A DNA stretch of 64,000 nucleotides from Dipylidium caninum (taxonomy: Eukaryota; Platyhelminthes; Cestoda; Cyclophyllidea; Dipylidiidae): the NCBI GenBank assembly GCA_017562135.1, contig QEYB01000448.1, forward strand, positions 682,001 to 746,000, read 5' to 3'. The notes beneath the pieces are model-generated. The model did no database searches. It was not told the origin of the DNA and saw only the letters and a program-made list of their open reading frames with translations. Of this stretch, positions 61,001 through 64,000 are shown one piece after another; within the stretch, counting starts at the first letter, position 1, and every line of letters begins with the position of its first letter. A program made the position numbers and the translations under genes.

Positions 61001-64000
61001 GGTCCAATGAATCCAGGCATATGTTCACGGAGATAAGTCTTCTTATGAGTGGCGAGGTGCCCAAAGGCGCCATCGTGAACACCACGGCGCCTCTGTCTAC
61101 GAGTCAGTACTGGGGAGAGGTGGCTCGCTACGTGCTCTACGAGGAGGTGTTCGAGGAGGAGTCGAAACAATTCAGCATTCCCCAGTACCCCTCCCTCTCC
61201 TATCGCTACTTCGACAAGCTCTGCTCCGTCCTGAATAAAGGTACTTCCACCAATTCACCCCCTTATGGCCTATTCAGCCCCAGTAAGTTAATTTTGTAGC
61301 GATTGTTAATGGGGCGGGTTGATATAATGATTGGACAAAGGTTTCCTCGAGTTCAGACAGCACTTAATCGCCATCGCTCCAGTGGAACGACCCTTCTATT
61401 TGCTTTTATTTTTCCTTAGTATACTTTTAATGCACTGGGATTTGCTATTCATCTGGTCGCCTAATGAATTCCTACGAAGGCAGCCTAAACAGTGAAAACC
61501 GTGGGGTTGTACACATCGCACGGGAGTCTAGAAGCCACAAGAATTATGCCTTTATATAGAAACGCAACCAAGTTGCGTCCTTTGGCGAAGAACAACAAAC
61601 ATGTCCACTTCATTTTTGTGAGCCTACTTGACAGAGCGTTGTCCATTCGCCGCGAAAGTGCTGTCAAATCAAAGGACGCGAGGGACAATCACGTAATGGG
61701 CATTTTTTTAAATATACACTTCTACGTGAAAGGCAGTCTTCACCTCACTGACAGTCGAGACTAGGCGGTAGACAGGTTCACCTGACAACGTGATCATCGA
61801 GAAGCTGAACGGACTGGTTAGGATGCGAGGGCGACTATTTACTGTCCGCCTCCGAACACAACCGACTCTCCCTAATGGCGCTGCAGCCGGAAGCGGTAGA
61901 CGATGCACAGGGAAGGCCATTAAAAGGTGTGGGAGACCACAGTCAACGCCCTGCTTATTCCTGGGACTTACGTAGACACTATTACCGCTTTTCGGCCACT
62001 CGACAACTCGCCCACTATTGATGACTGCGTACATGTTTACTGTCCACTGGTTAAAAAAGAAATTCACTTAATTTTGGTGCAGACTTACAAATGATCAGGA
62101 GTGCGGCAACAACAACGGAGAGTTTGGTGAAGGATATTGTGAATTTCCTCGAGACCGAAGGCGACGTGACCACAGCTGAGGATCTCAGGGACGTGGAAGT
62201 TGTGTTGAGTGCTCCTCGATGGCATCCACAGGTCAATCCACGCCAGAATTTCTACCGCCTTCCGCGTCTCTCCGTGTCAGGTGGGCTAATTCTTCCTCGG
62301 GCACTCTCCCTCCACGAGAGTCCTCCCCTCTTTACGTAGTCAGTGGCGTCAGATAGAAGTACAAACTGATCTCTGTGTCTTTTTCTGCCCACCTTCTCAC
62401 ATTAGCCTCTGTAAAAACGTAGGATAAGTAGTTCCTTTTAAGTCGACAGGAAGCAGGCGGAAGTTTTTGTGGTGGCGAGGACTTTCCGAGGTCCAGCCTC
62501 CACACGTCAGGAAGATTTTCCTCTGGGTCATTTGTGATTTCATTTTCGAGAGAATTTACTTTGGCCACTTTCAAAATTTTGCCAGATAATATGCTTAAGC
62601 GGTGTGTAGTCTCACAACATGTCTGAATAAGACGAATGTTGAAATTTTCAGGTCCTGGCCGACGTCTCTCACTGATAACTCGAGTAAGTTTAATTGCCTT
62701 CTTTTGGGCTTTTCATCTTACGGGCAGACAATCGCATAAGTAGACCGGCCAGAGTTAGTAATGAATTAAAGTGTACAAGTGCATCGCCTTTGATATCTCC
62801 TTTTGTGGTCGAGGCAGGCCCTGTCATTGGGGTGATTACTAGGAAAATATGCAAGACTGAAATCACCTCGACTTTGGAGGGCGGATTCCAGACCTGGAGT
62901 TTATTGCCCCATGTGAGATGTCTTTTAGGCGGAAGATGCTGTCGATTACGTGAACAAGTACCTCTCCGTCTGTCTGCCGCCGAATTCCGAGGCCTGCAGT
63001 GTGATGATCGGCCACTTGCCGTACTTCACCAGGCCCCTCTACCTTCTGATCCGACTCACAACCGAGCCGGCGCCCAAATTGAGCGGTCTAGTCGAGGTGG
63101 ATGCCGGTGTTCGCTTCGTTTTCCTCGCCATTACGCCTAAATTTAGGGGGGAAAAGGACGTCTACCAAATTGGACGCTGCTTCGCTGCTATGCTCAACGA
63201 AGGGGTGAGGAAATTTTGGCGTTTTTGTGTTGTCTCCTCCAATCCTGTCCACCTGCCAATGATGAAACCACCCCGAAGAAAACCACAAATCGGTGGAAAT
63301 TTTTCGTTACCACCATCACCACCGCCAACATCTAGGAAATAAGGTCGAGTTTAAACTTATATTCCTCCAAGCATAAACATGCCCAACTCGCTTTCTACCA
63401 GTGACACTTCAAATCCACACACCTCAGAGGGAGTCGCCGAGGTACCACCACGATCGGCCTCCTTTTTTCCGTGTCAGTACTTCAGTTAAACTCTCTCCAA
63501 AAATAGTAATTGTGAGGGCATCTGCCTTTTGCCATTTATAAGTGGTGGGCAACACTGACGCGGTTCCTCGTGTTCCCCCACCACGTCCTCCCACCGGTTT
63601 ATTGCACTTAAAACGTGGTAATCAAACGAGCTTAAGGGAGCATAACCAAGTGTAATTAAAATTGGTCTTTGTGATCCCATTTTGACAGTTATGGCGAGAA
63701 GTTCATTAGGGAGTTTAAAATTAGTTTTGTAATGTGATGCGTGCCTCACTGAGCTCGCCGTATGCTCCCCTGAAGGGTGTAAAATCGCCCTGCCCACACG
63801 GCTGGCCTCTAGCATGCTTTCGTGCTTCTCCTGCAGAAATTCCTCACACTGATCTATCGAGCCCACAAGCCTGCTGACGTTTACAAGGCGGCGCTGAGCT
63901 TCCGACGCGACATGATTGTCATTGCCAGCGGTTGTCCCGACATACTCAATCGCAACGGTGGCATCGACGTGCCGCCCACCTATTACAACGAAGTGCACTT
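61001..64000 (+). CDS. SLC4-family bicarbonate transporter / anion exchanger, N-terminal cytoplasmic domain (partial)
   Basis: Membrane exchanger or cotransporter of HCO3- with Cl- or Na+; which type cannot be told because the membrane domain is beyond the right edge. Exons seen: 61001(?)-61240, 62083-62280, 62652-62683, 62929-63204, 63837-64000+. Phases agree. The first holds WGEVARYVLYEEVFEE and LSYRYFDKLCSVLNK, equivalent to the W-x-E-x-ARW...EE and SLHSLFELRSCLLNG blocks of SLC4. The fourth holds VMIGHLPYFTRPLYLLIRL, LVEVDAGVRFVFLAITP and DVYQIGRCFAAMLNEG, equivalent to the PVPTRFLFILLGP / YHEIGRAIATLM core. The fifth continues with LTLIYRAHKPADVYKAALSF. The start of the first exon is uncertain: an acceptor at 61,000 fits in phase, and an ATG at 61,021 is the first in-frame Met. 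Family proteins usually have more N-terminal sequence. The domain is divergent from vertebrate members. Confidence 0.83.

Noticed and set aside
1..64000. CRISPR arrays, bacterial operons or prophage
   Set aside because: The window is eukaryotic with spliced genes. The direct repeats seen are simple microsatellites or single duplications without spaced regular repeats.

Overview
The window is nuclear DNA from a eukaryote. Every protein I recognise is split by spliceosomal introns, and some of these are tiny (two are 33 nt). The compact genes, very short introns, mariner-type relics and the character of the proteins point to a parasitic flatworm, most likely a tapeworm. This is inference, because no single marker in the window fixes the species.

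Layout, left to right. (1) 1-2,397 is AT-rich with no recognised gene. (2) 2,398-10,437 (+) is a complete 12-exon mitochondrial FAD-dependent glycerol-3-phosphate dehydrogenase (735 aa) with two C-terminal EF-hands. (3) 11,416-19,288 (-) is a complete 7-coding-exon ARID3/dead-ringer transcription factor (671 aa), tail-to-tail with the dehydrogenase. Its first coding exon begins 5 nt after a strong splice acceptor, so at least one untranslated exon must lie further right. (4) About 19.3-46.5 kb is a gene-poor, comparatively GC-rich and microsatellite-rich stretch. It is either upstream DNA or 5' intron of ARID3, and it carries five decayed mariner transposase copies between 29.4 and 41.4 kb. 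(5) 46,556-49,104 (-) is a 3-exon centrin-like EF-hand protein (244 aa). (6) 50,092-52,473 (-) is a complete 11-exon RRP1/Nop52-type ribosome biogenesis protein (382 aa), including 30-nt and 26-nt microexons. (7) 53,394-53,794 (+) is the respiratory complex I LYR subunit NDUFA6. It diverges from RRP1 and shows an apparent 1-nt deletion in exon 2. (8) 53.8-61.0 kb has no recognised gene, apart from one weak reverse-transcriptase-like trace. (9) 61,001-64,000 (+) holds five exons of the N-terminal cytoplasmic domain of an SLC4-family bicarbonate transporter/anion exchanger, which runs off the right edge.

The genes do not form an operon or a single pathway. GPD2 (glycerophosphate shuttle, feeding electrons to ubiquinone) and NDUFA6 (complex I) are both mitochondrial respiratory components, but they lie about 43 kb apart with unrelated genes between. 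For GPD2, ARID3, RRP1 and the centrin-like gene I joined exons by hand using GT/AG sites and phase. In each case the summed coding length is divisible by three and ends at a stop, which supports the models. I found no wholly new gene system. The most notable items are the NDUFA6 frameshift, the 33-nt in-frame introns, the microexons, a pure poly-C splice-acceptor tract in the ARID-encoding part of ARID3, and the mariner relic cluster.
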